The translations under genes were made by a program, and so were the position numbers. From Rhodococcus triatomae BKS 15-14 (lineage in GTDB: Bacteria; Actinomycetota; Actinomycetes; Mycobacteriales; Mycobacteriaceae): a stretch of 64,000 bases of DNA. Each line of letters starts with the position of its first letter. Within the stretch, counting starts at the first letter, position 1. Below, one piece after another: positions 8,317 to 20,000 of this stretch. The DNA lies in the NCBI GenBank assembly GCA_000341795.1, contig AODO01000010.1, forward strand, positions 124,001-188,000. The letters run 5' to 3'. The notes beneath the pieces are model-generated. The model ran no database searches. It worked only from the letters and a program-made list of their open reading frames with translations, and was not told the DNA's origin.

Positions 8317-9414
8317 ATGCGACTCGCCGTGCTCGACATCGGATCCAACTCCGCACAACTGCAGGTCGTCGACGCCCAGCCGGGTGCGCCGCCGCTCCCC
8401 ATCCACGGGTTGCGCGTTCCGGTCAGGCTGAGCGAGGACATGGACGGGACCGGTTCGATCGGCGAGCGCGGTATCGGACGGGTGGTGGCCGCGGTCGCCG
8501 CGGCGGTGGAGGTGGCGCTGCAGCAGAACGTCGAGCAGTGGTATCCGTTCGTGACGGCCGCGATCCGCGATGCCGCCAACCGCGACGTCGTCCTGCGGCG
8601 GATCGAGGACGAGACCGGGGTGCAGCCGCAGTACCTGTCGGGCGAGCAGGAGGGCAGGCTCACGTACGTCGCGGTGCGGCGCTGGTACGGCTGGTCGGCG
8701 GGTCGCCTGCTCGACATCGACATCGGTGGGGGTTCGATGGAGATCGCCTACGGTCGCGATGCGGAACCCGACGTGGTGATCTCGATGTCGCTCGGCGCCG
8801 GCCGGCTGACCCGCGAGTTCTTCACCGCGGACCCGCCTCCGGCCTGCGAGGTCAAGGAACTGCACAGGCATGTGCGGACGGCGGTGCGCGAAGCGGCGGA
8901 CCGTCTTCGGTGGGAGGGCGAGCCGCGGCGTGTCATCGGGTCGTCGAAGACCTTCAAACAGCTCGCCCGCCTCGCGGGGGCGGCTCCGCAACGCGAGGGG
9001 CCGTTCGTGCATCGGAACGTCACCGCCAAGCAGATCACCCGCTGGATCCCCCGGCTGGCCGCGTTGACCGGCGCGCAGCGCGCCGCCCTGCCGGGCGTGT
9101 CCCGGCCGCGTGCGGCGCAGATCCTGGCCGGTGCGGTCGTGGCCGCCGAGACGATGCGGGCGTTGCAGATCGATGCGCTCGAGGTGAGCCCGTGGGCGTT
9201 GCGGGAGGGCGTGATGCTCGAGCATCTCGCCCGGGTCACCGACCCGGCGACGTCGCTACCCGCCTTTCCGCTGCGCCCGCGCGCTGCTGCACCCGGGAAC
9301 GACACGGCTGCACCAGGTTCCGTGGTGTACCAGCTGGATCGCCGTACCGGCTCGCCTGGTGCGGCGTCCTCGCCGGTCGGCGCAGGTGCGGCCCCGGACC
9401 GGGGGCGGCGGTGA
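8317..9414 (+). CDS. Ppx/GppA family phosphatase (exopolyphosphatase-like)
   Basis: This 365-residue member of the ASKHA-fold Ppx/GppA family hydrolyses inorganic polyphosphate or pppGpp in characterised relatives. The first phosphate loop reads LAVLDIGSNSAQLQVVD and the second DIDIGGGSMEIAYG, both intact. The domain-II motif GSSKTFKQLARL and C-terminal LEVSPWALREGVML are also family-typical. After about residue 310 a low-complexity Pro/Ala/Arg tail of about 50 residues is unlike the conserved core. The ATG at 8317 begins exactly at the conserved strand but has only a weak ribosome binding site. It stands alone, after a terminator and before a STAS gene. Confidence 0.85.
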   Translation: MRLAVLDIGSNSAQLQVVDAQPGAPPLPIHGLRVPVRLSEDMDGTGSIGERGIGRVVAAVAAAVEVALQQNVEQWYPFVTAAIRDAANRDVVLRRIEDETGVQPQYLSGEQEGRLTYVAVRRWYGWSAGRLLDIDIGGGSMEIAYGRDAEPDVVISMSLGAGRLTREFFTADPPPACEVKELHRHVRTAVREAADRLRWEGEPRRVIGSSKTFKQLARLAGAAPQREGPFVHRNVTAKQITRWIPRLAALTGAQRAALPGVSRPRAAQILAGAVVAAETMRALQIDALEVSPWALREGVMLEHLARVTDPATSLPAFPLRPRAAAPGNDTAAPGSVVYQLDRRTGSPGAASSPVGAGAAPDRGRR

Positions 9415-9626
9415 CACGTCACGTCGGCGGGTCCGCGGCGCGGGCTCGGGCCGCGGACCTGCGCTTGTCGCCCGGAACGCGATCGATTCCGCCGTCGGGA
9501 CCGGAAGTGGTCTAGGCTGGGAAGTGGTTGAGAGCACAGCCGAGGCATTTCCAGCCGGTCCTCCGTGATACTCGGCCCTCGTGCGCGGCGATTCCGGTTC
9601 CTTCATTCTTGAACGGAGCGTGCGCC

Positions 9627-10019
9627 ATGACCCGAATACCCGGTGCCCCCGGTCCCGACACCACGAGAATCCTCTCGGGCTGGCAATCGCAGGCCGACGA
9701 ACTCGCAATGACGACGGTCATCGACGGTGACGCCCCGCAGACGGGCTACCTGGTGATCCGCGTGGTCGGAGACCTGGACGTGGTGACCGCCCCCGATCTG
9801 GGGGCGTGCCTGGGCGACTGCGTGGCAGATCCACGTGTCGCGGTGCTCGACCTCCGGGCCGTCCCCTTCATCGGCTGCTCCGCCCTGGCGGTGATCGACG
9901 CCGCCGGCGAGTACCTCGCCGCCCGCGGCAAGCCGATGGTGGTGCTGTGTGGTCGTGAGATCCGTCGGTCACTGCAGGTCAGCGGTGTGGACCGCACGGT
10001 CACCGTGCTGACCGTCTGA
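9627..10019 (+). CDS. STAS-domain anti-anti-sigma factor-like protein
   Basis: This 130-residue protein has a complete STAS domain from about residue 35: GYLVIRVVGDLDVVTAPDL, then VAVLDLRAVPFIGCSALAVIDAA with a Ser at the switch position, then KPMVVLCGREIRRSLQVSGVD. Such proteins regulate sigma factors through anti-sigma kinases. It is only distantly like the STAS protein at 4536-5006. The ATG at 9627 has CGGAG nine bases upstream. The 212 bases before it hold no gene. A hairpin follows at 10038-10061. Confidence 0.78.
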   Translation: MTRIPGAPGPDTTRILSGWQSQADELAMTTVIDGDAPQTGYLVIRVVGDLDVVTAPDLGACLGDCVADPRVAVLDLRAVPFIGCSALAVIDAAGEYLAARGKPMVVLCGREIRRSLQVSGVDRTVTVLTV

Positions 10020-10037
10020 GGCGGCGTCGAGACGTGT

Positions 10038-10061
10038 GTCCCCGGGGACGCCCCCGGGGAC
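10038..10061. terminator. Bidirectional terminator hairpin between STAS gene and NRPS gene
   Basis: A perfect 10-base stem (GTCCCCGGGG with CCCCGGGGAC, 4-base loop) lies between two convergent genes and can serve both strands. It is followed by GTTTC on the plus strand. Confidence 0.7.
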
Positions 10062-10103
10062 GTTTCGCGGCCTCACGACGCTCTGCCGCGGTGAGCGCGG
10101 GGC

Positions 10104-13100
10104 TCAGTGGTCGACCAGGTACCGGTCGAGGACCGGCCCGACGACCGCGAGCACCTCCGGTTCGATCATCTGGTTGTGCTCGCAGTCGACGGCGATCTCG
10201 CGGATGCCGCCGGTGACGTTGCCGCGCCATTCCTGCGGCGTGTGGTGACCGTTGGCGCGGGTCGCCCGGAAGAACAGCATGTCGCCGTCGAACACGTCCG
10301 GGGTGAACTCGCGGAGGATCCGGGCGGAGTCGGTGAACCCGGCGTTGATGCGCCGCAGGTGCTCGGCGGTGAGCCCGGTGTCCTGACCGAAGGACTCGTC
10401 GAGCAGTTCCACCGCCCGCTCGTAGGTCAGTGAATCCTCCTCCGCGGCAGGCAATTCCAGTCCGAGTCCGTGGAGCAGCTCCCCCACGGTGAGACTGTCC
10501 GGGGTGTCGTCGTCGACACCGAGGTAGCTGTCCATGACCGCGAGGGTTTCGACCACCTCACCGCGGTCGCGCAGTTCGACGGCGATCGCGTGCGCGATGA
10601 CGCCGCCCAGCGACCAGCCCAGCAGGTGGTACGGCCCGTGCGGCCGGACCGCGACGATCTCCTGCACGTACCGGTGCGCGAGGTCCGCGACGGAGGTGAA
10701 ACTCGGTCCGCCGCTGATCACCGGCAACTGCAGCCCGTACGCGGGACGGTCCTGGGACAGGTGCTGGGCCAGTCCGGCGTAGCCCCACGACAGCCCGATG
10801 CCCGGGTGCACGCAGAACAGGGGTGCCTTGCTGCCCTGCGTGCGCAGCGGGATGAGCACGCTGAGCGCCCGGTCCACCGGCGCGGCGCCACCCGGTTCCG
10901 TCAACGCGAGTGCCAGCCCGCGCGGGGTCGGATCGAGGAACACCGCCTGCAGCGGCAACGTGCGGCCCAGCCGCGACGCCAGCGCCGTCACGAGCCGCGT
11001 CGCGACGATGGAGTTGCCGCCGAGATCGAAGAAGCTGTCCATGACACCGACCCGGTCGACCTCGAGGACCTCCTCGAACACCGCCACGACGGCGTGCTCG
11101 GTGGGATTGCTCGGCGGCTGGTACAGATCGGAGCGGGACCCGAACTGCGGCGCGGGCAGCGCGCGCCGGTCGAGCTTGCCGACCGGCGTCATCGGGGCCT
11201 TGTCGAGAATCGTGACGGCGGCGGGCACCATGTGGGCGGGCAGGCGGGCGGCGACGTACGCGCGCAGCTCCCCCGGGTCGGGGGCGAGTCCCTCGGCTCC
11301 GACGACGTAGGCGGCGAGCAGGGTGCCGCCCGCGGGAGCTGTGTAGCCGATGGTCGCGGCGAACGAGACGGCCGGATGTCCGGCGAGGACCGTGTCGATC
11401 TCGCCGAGTTCGATACGGAACCCGCGCACCTTCACCTGGAAGTCGCTGCGTCCCACGTACTCCACCGTGAAGGTTCCGTCCGGGATACGGCGCCACCGCA
11501 CCACGTCACCGGTCCGGTACATGCGGGTGCCGGGTGCGCCGAACGGGTTCGCGACGAACCGGCCGGCGGTCAGGCCGGTGCGGTGGTGGTACCCGCGGGC
11601 CAGACCCGGGCCCGCGATGTACAGCTCGCCGGGCACCCCGACCGGCACCGGCTGCAGCCTCCTGTCGAGGATCATCTCCTCGAAACCGATCGCGGGTCGG
11701 CCGATGTCGACGGGCCGGTCCGCGGCCATCGGGTCGCTGACGCTGGCCTGGATGGTGGTCTCGGTCGGGCCGTAGCCGTTGAACATGCGGCGACCGCGGG
11801 ACCAGACGGCGACCAGCTCGGGTGGGCACGCCTCACCGGCGACGGCGAGCACCGCCAGCTCGTCGAGTCCCTCGTCGGTCATCGACGACAGCGCGGTCGG
11901 GGTGATGAAGGCGTGGGTGACCCGCTCGCGCCGGAGCAGGTCGGTCAGCTCGCCGCCGCCGAACACGGTCGGTGGGACGATCACCACGCGGGCACCGGCA
12001 CCGAACGCCATCATCAGCTCGAACACCGACGCGTCGAAGCTCGGTGACGCGAGATGCGACACCCGGGAGGTGGGCGTCACCCGGAACCGGTCGTGTTCCT
12101 CGGCGGTGAGGTTCGCGATGCCCTGGTGGGTGATGATCACGCCCTTCGGCATACCCGTCGAACCGGAGGTGTAGATCAGGTAGGCCGGATGCTGCAGGTG
12201 CAGCGGCGCGCGCCGGTCGGCGTCGGTGATCGGTGCCGCGGACCGGGATTCGAGGTCGCGTCGCGTCTCGTCGTCGAGGACGAGCCAGGGTACGGCGGCG
12301 GGCAGGGCGTCCACCCGGTCGGGGACGGTGACACCCAGGACGGCGGCGGAATCCGCGAGCATGTACTCGATCCGTTCCGCCGGGTACGTCGGGTCGACGG
12401 GCACGAACCCGGCGCCGGCCTTCGCGACCGCCCAGATCGCGACGACCTCCTCGACGGAGCGGGACAGGCCGAGCGCCACGAACGTCTCCGGGCCGACACC
12501 GCGCGCGACGAGGGCCCGCGCCAACCGGTTCGATTCCTCGTCGAGGTCCCGGTAGCTGACCTGCCGGTCCTCGAAGCGCAGCGCGACGGCGTCCGGGTCG
12601 ACCTGCGCGGCGGCGGAGAGCAGGTCCGGCCACAACTCCGGGGTGCGGGAGCTGCCTCCCTGGGCGGGCGCGAACTGGGTGAGTTCGGTGGCGCCGAGGA
12701 TGCCGATGTCGCCGACGGCGCGGTCCGGGTCGGCGGTGACGGCGCGCAGGATCCGCACGAACCGGTCGGCGAGGCCGCGCACCGTGCCCGGATCGAACAG
12801 GTCGGTGGCGAAGTCGAGTGCCGCGGTCATTCCGGCCGGGGTGCCGTCGTCGTCGAACCGTTCGGCGAGGATCAGCTCGAGGTCCTCCTTCGCGACGTGC
12901 GTGGAGATGTCGACGGCGGCCGCGGTCAGGCCCGGCAGCTCCAGGTGCGGGGTCTGCGTGTTCTGGAATTCGAGGGACACCTGGAACAGCGGCGAGTAGG
13001 CGGTCGACCGCGGCGGGTTGAGCTTCTCGACGAGCAGTTCGAACGGCAGGTCCGCGTGCGCGAACGCGTCGAGGTCGCGGTCGCGGACCTCGCCGAGCAG

Positions 13101-14049
13101 TGCGGTGAAGGACACGGCGGGGTCGATTCGGGTGCGCAGGACGAGGGTGCCGACGAACATGCCGATCATCTCGTCGAGCGCGGGGTCGCCGCGACCGGCG
13201 ATCGGGGTGCCGATGGCGATGTCGTCGGTGTCGGCGATGCGGGCGAGCATCACCGCGTACGCGGCGTGCACGGCCATGAACACCGTCGACCCGGTCGCGT
13301 GGGCGAGATCGGTGACCGCGCGGTGCACCTCACCGGGCACCGCGAACTCGACCCGGTCGCCGCGCATCGTCTGCTGCAGTGGCCGCGGCCGGTCGGTGGG
13401 CAGGGTCAGGACGTCGGGCAGGCCGGCGAGGGTGTCCCGCCAGTACCGCCACTGCCTGCTGATCAGGGAGTGCTCGTCGGCGTCGGAGCCGAGGACGCGG
13501 TGCTGCCACAGGGTGTAGTCGGCGTACTGGACGGGCAGCGGAGCCCAGTGCGGCGGGTGGCCCTCCGTGCGGGCGAGGTAGGCGGCCATCACGTCGCGGG
13601 CGAGGGTGGCCAGGGAGAACCCGTCGGCGCTGATGTGGTGGACGACCACCACGAGCGCGTGCTCGTCGGCGCGCAGCGTGAACAGGGCGGCGCGGACGGG
13701 GACGGCGGCGCTGACGTCGAAGCCGGCGGCGGCGAACGCCGTGACCCGGTCCGTCAGCTCGGCCTCGGTGACGGCTTCCTCGGTGAACTCCGTCAGCGCG
13801 TCGGCGGTGTCGACGATGCGCTGGGTCGGCGATCCGTCGACCACCGGGAACATCGTGCGCAGCGACTCGTGCCGGTCGAGGACGTCGCCGACGGCGGCGT
13901 GCAGCGCGGGCATGTCGAGTGTGCCGGTGAGCCGGACCGCGAGCGGGATGTTGTACGCCGGGGAGGAGGTGTCGAACTGGTTGAGGAACCACATCCGTTG
14001 CTGGGCGAGGGAGATCGGGATGTGCCGGGGCCGGGGGCCGGCGGTGAGT
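10104..14049 (-). other. NRPS module 5 and release: C (L-to-L type) - A5 - PCP - TE
   Basis: The C domain has [10 protein letters not shown] and MWFLNQF, as in module 3. The A5 pocket reads D-A-F-I-A-A-G-I-Q-K, with no match I recognise. The PCP has [10 protein letters not shown]. The type-I thioesterase covers about 10104-10870 ([26 protein letters not shown] Asp, CEHNQM His), giving a complete Ser-Asp-His triad for release. Confidence 0.75.
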
Positions 14050-17000
14050 GCCGGTCGTGGCTCGCCGCCGTCGGCGGTGACGTGGTCGGCCTCGTCGAGG
14101 GCGCGGGCCAGGCTGCGCACCGTGGGCGACTCGAACAGTGCCCGCACACCGACGGTGACACCGAGGACGGCGCCGAGGCGGGCGGTGACGCGGGTCGCGA
14201 CGAGCGAGTTGCCGCCGACCTCGAAGAAGTCGTCGAGGACGCCGACCCGGTCCCGGCCGAGGACGTCGGCGAACACGTCGGCGACGATCCGTTCCCGGTC
14301 CGTCGCGGGTGCCTCGTAATCCGATGCGGCAAGGTCGAATCGGGGTTCGGGCAGGGCGCGGCGGTCGAGCTTCCCGACCGGGGTCAGCGGGATCTCGTCG
14401 AGGACGGTGATCGCGGCGGGCACCATGTGGCCGGGCAGGTGCCGGGCGAGGCCGGCGGTGAGGTCACCGGGATCGACCCGGTGCCCGGTGGCGGGCAGCA
14501 CGTAGGCGGCGATCGCGGTGTCGCCGGCGGGTCCGGGGACGGCGAGGGTGACGGCGAACCCGACGCCCGGCTGCGCCATCAGCGCCGCGTCGATCTCGCC
14601 GAGTTCGATGCGGAACCCGCGGATCTTGACCTGGAAGTCGGTGCGGCCCAGGTATTCGAGGGCGTACCCGGTCTCGTCGGAGCGCGTCCAGCGGACCAGG
14701 TCGCCGGTGCGGTACATCCGCTCCCCCGGCGCGTACGGGTTGCCCACGAATCGGCCGGCGGTGAACCCGGGCCGGGCGTGGTAGCCGCGGGCCAGCCCGA
14801 CACCGCAGATGTACAGCTCGCCGGGGGCACCGACGGGGACCGGTTGCAGGTGTTCGCCGAGGACGAGTTCCTGGACGCCGCGGATGGGGCCGCCGAGGGT
14901 GATGGGGCGGTCCGGTGACATCGGCGCGCTGATGTTCGTCATCACCGTCGTCTCGGTCGGCCCGTACGCGTTGTACAGGCGCCGCGCCCCGGGTGCGCCG
15001 GGATCCGGTGCCGCCCACCGGGTCACCAGGTCGGGCGGGCAGGCCTCGCCGCCGAACGCGACGTCGGTGAACGCGTCGAGGCCGGCGGGGTCGACGGTCG
15101 CGAGCGCGGCGGTGGTGACGAACGCGTGGGTGACGTGTTCGGACTTGACGAGCTGTGCGAGTTCGGTGCCGCCGTAGACGGTGGTCGGGGCGATCACCAT
15201 CGTCGCGCCCGCCCCGAACGCCTGCAGGTACTCGAACACGGCGCCGTCGAAGCTGGGTGTGGAGAAGTGCAGGGTCCGGGAACCGGGTGCGGCGCCGAAC
15301 CGGGCGAGCTGGTCGCGGGCGAAGTTGTCGAGTCCGGTGTGGGTGACGACGACCCCCTTCGGGGTGCCCGTCGACCCCGACGTGTAGACGAGGTAGGCGG
15401 CGTTGGTGAGGGCGATCGGTGCCGCCCGGTCGGCGTCGGTGACCGGGGCCGCGGACTCGCGCTCACACCGGTCGGCGAACGCGGGGTCGTCCAGGAGCAG
15501 CCACGGCACCGAGTCGGGCAACCGGTCGCGGTGACCGCTGGTGGTGAGCCCGACGGTGGCGCCGGAATCGGTCAGCATGTGGGCGATCCGGTCCGCCGGA
15601 TAGCTCGGGTCGACGGGGACGAAGGCGGCGCCCGTCTTGGCGATCGCCCACATGCACAGCACCGACGCCTCGGAGCGGACGATGCCGACCGCGACGAACG
15701 ATTCGGGTCCCGCGCCGAGCCCGATCAGGACCCGGGCGAGGCGACTGGACCGTTCGTCGAGTTCGCGGTAGCTGACGTCGCCGCCGGCGGACGTCAGCGC
15801 GATCGCGTCGGGGTCGAGGGCGGCGCCGTCGGCGAGGACCTCGGGCAGCGTCCGGGTCGAGTGGCCGGCCGGGCCGGTGACGGGCAGCAGGTCGGTGGCC
15901 TCGTCGTCGCGCAGGGCGTGTGTGTGGGCGATGCGGGTGTCGGGGGCGTCGGCGAACAGCCGCAGCATCCGCTGCACCCGGTCGGCGACGACCGCCACCT
16001 CGCCGCGCCCGAACGCCTCCGAGTACTCGAACTTCAGGTTCAGTGCGCCGGCGTCGGAGGCGACCAGCGCGAGCGGGTAGTGCGCGGAGTCGCGGCCGTG
16101 GACGTCGGTGACGCGCATGCCGGCGATGTCGGTCTCGGCGGTGAGCCCGGCCCGGTCGACGGGATAGGACTCGAACACCGTCAGGGTGTCGAACACGGAG
16201 CCGGGACCGGCGGCCTGCTGGATCGCGGGCAGCCCCAGCAGGTGGTGGTCGAGCAGCGCGGCCTGTTCCGCCTGCAGCCGGTCCAGGAGCCCGCCGAGGG
16301 TCTCGGTGGGGTCGAGGACCACCCGGACGGGGATGGTGGTGATGAACAGTCCGACCATCGACTCGATCCCCGGGATCTGCGGAGGCCGGCCCGACACGGT
16401 GGCACCGAAGACGACGTCGTTGCGGCCGGTGAGCGCGCCGAGGACGAACGCCCATGCCGCCTGCACGACGGTGTTCACGGTCAGCCCGCGGGACCGGGCG
16501 AGCGCCCGCACCCGCTCGGCGGTGTCGTCGGGCAGCGTCGTCTCGTACTCGCGGGATCCGCCCGGCGCGGGCTGTCCGGGCGCGCTCGGCGCGAGCAGCG
16601 TCGGTTCGCCGGCGTCGGCGAACAGGTCCCGCCACACCGCGGTGGACGCGGCCGGGTCCTGCCCGGCGAGCCAGGCCAGGTAGTCCCGGTACGGCCGCAC
16701 CCGCGGCAGCACGCGACGATCCCCGTCGGTGGCGTACAGGGTGAGCAGGTCCCGCAGGATCAGCGGCGTCGACCAGCCGTCGAGGAGGATGTGGTGGTTG
16801 GTGAGCACCAGCCGGTGCTCACCGGGGCCCATCGTGACCAGCTGCATCCGCAGCAGCGGCGGCGCGGTCATGTCGAATCCGGCGCCGCGGTCGGCGTCGA
16901 GCAACACGGTGAACCGGGTCTCGGCGGTGGCGGGGTCGGCGCCGCTCAGATCGGCGACCGTCCACGGCACCTCGGCGCGCGCGGGGATCACCTGCGCGGC

Positions 17001-20000
17001 GTGGCCGGCGTCGTCGACGACGAACCCGGCCCGCAGGTTCGGATGCCGGTCCACCAGCGCCTGCCCGGCGCGGCGCAGCCGGTCCGCGTCGACGTCACCG
17101 CGCAGGTCCAGCGTCAGCTGCACGACGTACGGGTCGGTCGCGTCCTCCGACAGCCGGGACTGGAACAGCAACCCCGCCTGCAGCGGCCCCAGCGGCCACA
17201 CGTCCGCCAGTCCCGGGAAGCGCAGCTCCAGGTCGTCGATGGCGTCCTGATCGAGGTCCACCAGATCGAGGTCGGACGGGGTGAGTCCCCCGGCCGCCGG
17301 GTCGGTGGCGTGCCGGGCGACGGCGGTCAGCGCCTGCACCCACAGCTCCGCGAGCAGGGTGACCTCCTCCGCGGACAGCACACCGGTCGGGAAGTCCCAC
17401 GTGGCGCGCAACCGGGGACCGTCCGACCCGCCGAGGGTGACCGCGTTCACGTCGAGGACGGCGGTGACCGGCAGGTCCGGTGGCGGCGCGTCGTCGAGGG
17501 CGACGTCGGTGACGGGCATCCAGGTCGCGTCCGCGTCGTCGGCGCCGCCGGTGAGCCGACCCAGGTAGTTGAAGCTGACCTGCGGATCGGGGGTGTCGCC
17601 GAGCGGCGCGTCACCGGTCGCCGGGTACCGCAGCAACCCGAAACCGATGCCGTGGTCCGGGGCGGCGAGGACCTGTTCCTTGACGGCCTTGATCGCGGCG
17701 CCGGCGGCGGGGCCCGCGTCGAACGCCTCGTCGACGTCGATGCCGGTGAGATCGAGGCGGACCGGATGCATCGTGGTGAACCAGCCGACGGTTCGGGACA
17801 GGTCGACACTGCCCGACCCGGCCCGCTCGACGACCGCGGGTTCGCGGCCGTGCCCCTCGACGGTGACCAGGGTGTCGGTGTGCGCCTGCCCGCGGTCGGC
17901 GCGCCACCGGGTCACGGCCAGGGCCAGCGCGGTGAGCAGACCGTCGCCGACACCGCCGTGGAACGCGTCGGGGACCGCGGTCAGCAGCGCCTCGGTGACC
18001 TCCGGTGGCACCTCGACGCGGACACGGTCCAGTGTGCCGGCGACGTCGACGGCCGGATCGAGGCGGCGGGCCCCGATCGCCGGGTCGGGTGCGGCGAGAA
18101 CACCACGCCAGTGGTCGATCTCGTCGGTGCGGTCCGCGGCGGCGAGGGCGTGCGCCCACCGTCGCATCGAGGTGCCCACCGGCGGCAGGTCGACGGGGCG
18201 ATCCTCGCCGAGTTGTGCCCACGCGATCGCCAGGTCGGGCACGAGGATCCGCCACGACACGCCGTCGACGGCGAGGTGGTGCACGACCAGCAGGAGTCGG
18301 CCCGCGCCGGTGGGCGGGTCGAACCGGACGGCCTGCAGCAGCACCCCGGCTTCGGGATCGAGTCGGCCCGCGGCGTCGGCGAGCGCGGTGTCGGCGACCG
18401 CCTCGAACCGTGGGCCGGTGACGGTGTCGACGGGCACCCGCGTCAGCAGGGACGCCGCGTCGACGGTGCCGGGCGCGGTGACCGTGACCGTCCGGTTGGT
18501 GCGGTCGAGGCGGGCGCGCAGCATGTCGTGCCGGTCGACGACCGCGCCGAGGGCGGCGGCGAGTCGGTCGTCGGTGGCGACGACGGGGAGAGTGAGCAAC
18601 GCGGTCTGCGTGTACCGGGCCAGGCCCGCCGCGCCTGCGTCGGCGCGGTCGAGGAGCCACCGGACGATCGGGGTGACGGGGAACGATCCGACACCGCCGC
18701 CGGGCAGTTCGTCGAGGACCGGCACCGCCGTGTCCGCGGATTCGGCGACCGCGGCCAGCGCGGCGACCGTCTTGTGCTCGAACACCTGCCGCGGCGTCAG
18801 GTGCAGTCCGCCGTCCTTCGCGCGGGCGACGAGCTGGATGGACATGATGCTGTCGCCGCCGAGCGCGAAGAACGAGTCGTCGACACCGACCCGGTCCAGG
18901 CCGAGGACCTCGGCGAACAGGGCGCCGAGGGTCGACTCGGTTTCGGTGGCCGGTTCGCGTCCCGCGCCCGCGGCGGCCCCGAAGTCCGGCTCCGGCAACG
19001 CCTTCCGGTCCAGCTTGCCGTTGACGGTCAGCGGCAGCGCATCGAGCTCGATCAGTGCGGCGGGCACCATGTGCGCCGCGAGTTCCCCGGCGAGGAACTC
19101 GCGCAGACCGTCGCGGTCGAGGACCGTGCCGGGCTCGGCCACCAGGTACTCGACCAGCCGGACGCGACCGGCGCCGTCGTCGTGGGCGACGGCGACGGCG
19201 GCGGAGACGCCGGGGAATCGCAGTGCGGCCGACTCGATCTCGCCGAGCTCGATGCGGAAACCTCGGATCTTGACCTGCAGGTCGCTGCGACCGAGGTACT
19301 CGAGGCGGCCGCTGCGGTTCCACCGGGCGAGGTCACCGGTGCGGTACATCCGCTGCCCCGGACCGCCGGACGGGTCCGCGACGAAGCGGGCCGCGGTCAG
19401 GTCGGGGCGACCGAGGTAGCCGCGGGTGACCTGGTCGCCGGAGACGTACATCTCCCCCACCACGCCGGGCGGTACCGGCCGCAGCCGTCGGTCGAGGACG
19501 CTGACCCGCAGCGCCGGCACCGCGCGCCCGACGACACTCGCCGACGAGGACGACGCGAGGTCCGCGGTGAGCGGCAGCCGGGTGACGTGCACGGTCGTCT
19601 CGGTGATGCCGTACATGTTCACCAGTTCGGGTGCGGCCCCGCCGACATACCCGGCCGCCGCGCTCGCCCCGGTCACATACCCCGTCGCTGCGCTCGCCCC
19701 GCCGTGCCGCTCGTACCAGCGCCGCAGCTGCGCGAAGTCCAGCGCTTCGCCACCGAAGATCACGTACCGCAGCGCGGTGAGCAGTTCGGGGCCCTCCGTC
19801 GCCGAGGAGAGGGCCGCGCGTTCCGCCTCCGCGAGCTGGTAGAACGCGGTCGGCGTCTGGTTGAGGACGGTGACGTGCTCGCGTTCGAGGAGGTCGAGGA
19901 ACAGCTCCGGTGACCGGGACGTGTCGTGATCGACGACAACGAGACGCCCGCCGTGAAGCAGCGGACCCCACAGCTCCCAGACGGAGAAGTCGAACGCCGC

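Noticed and set aside
15126-19913. 1595-codon plus-strand open frame (also 12054-14918 and 25569-28892) antisense to the NRPS
   Set aside because: Composition is Gly/Arg/Asp-rich without motifs and mirrors the NRPS codon bias; treated as shadows.
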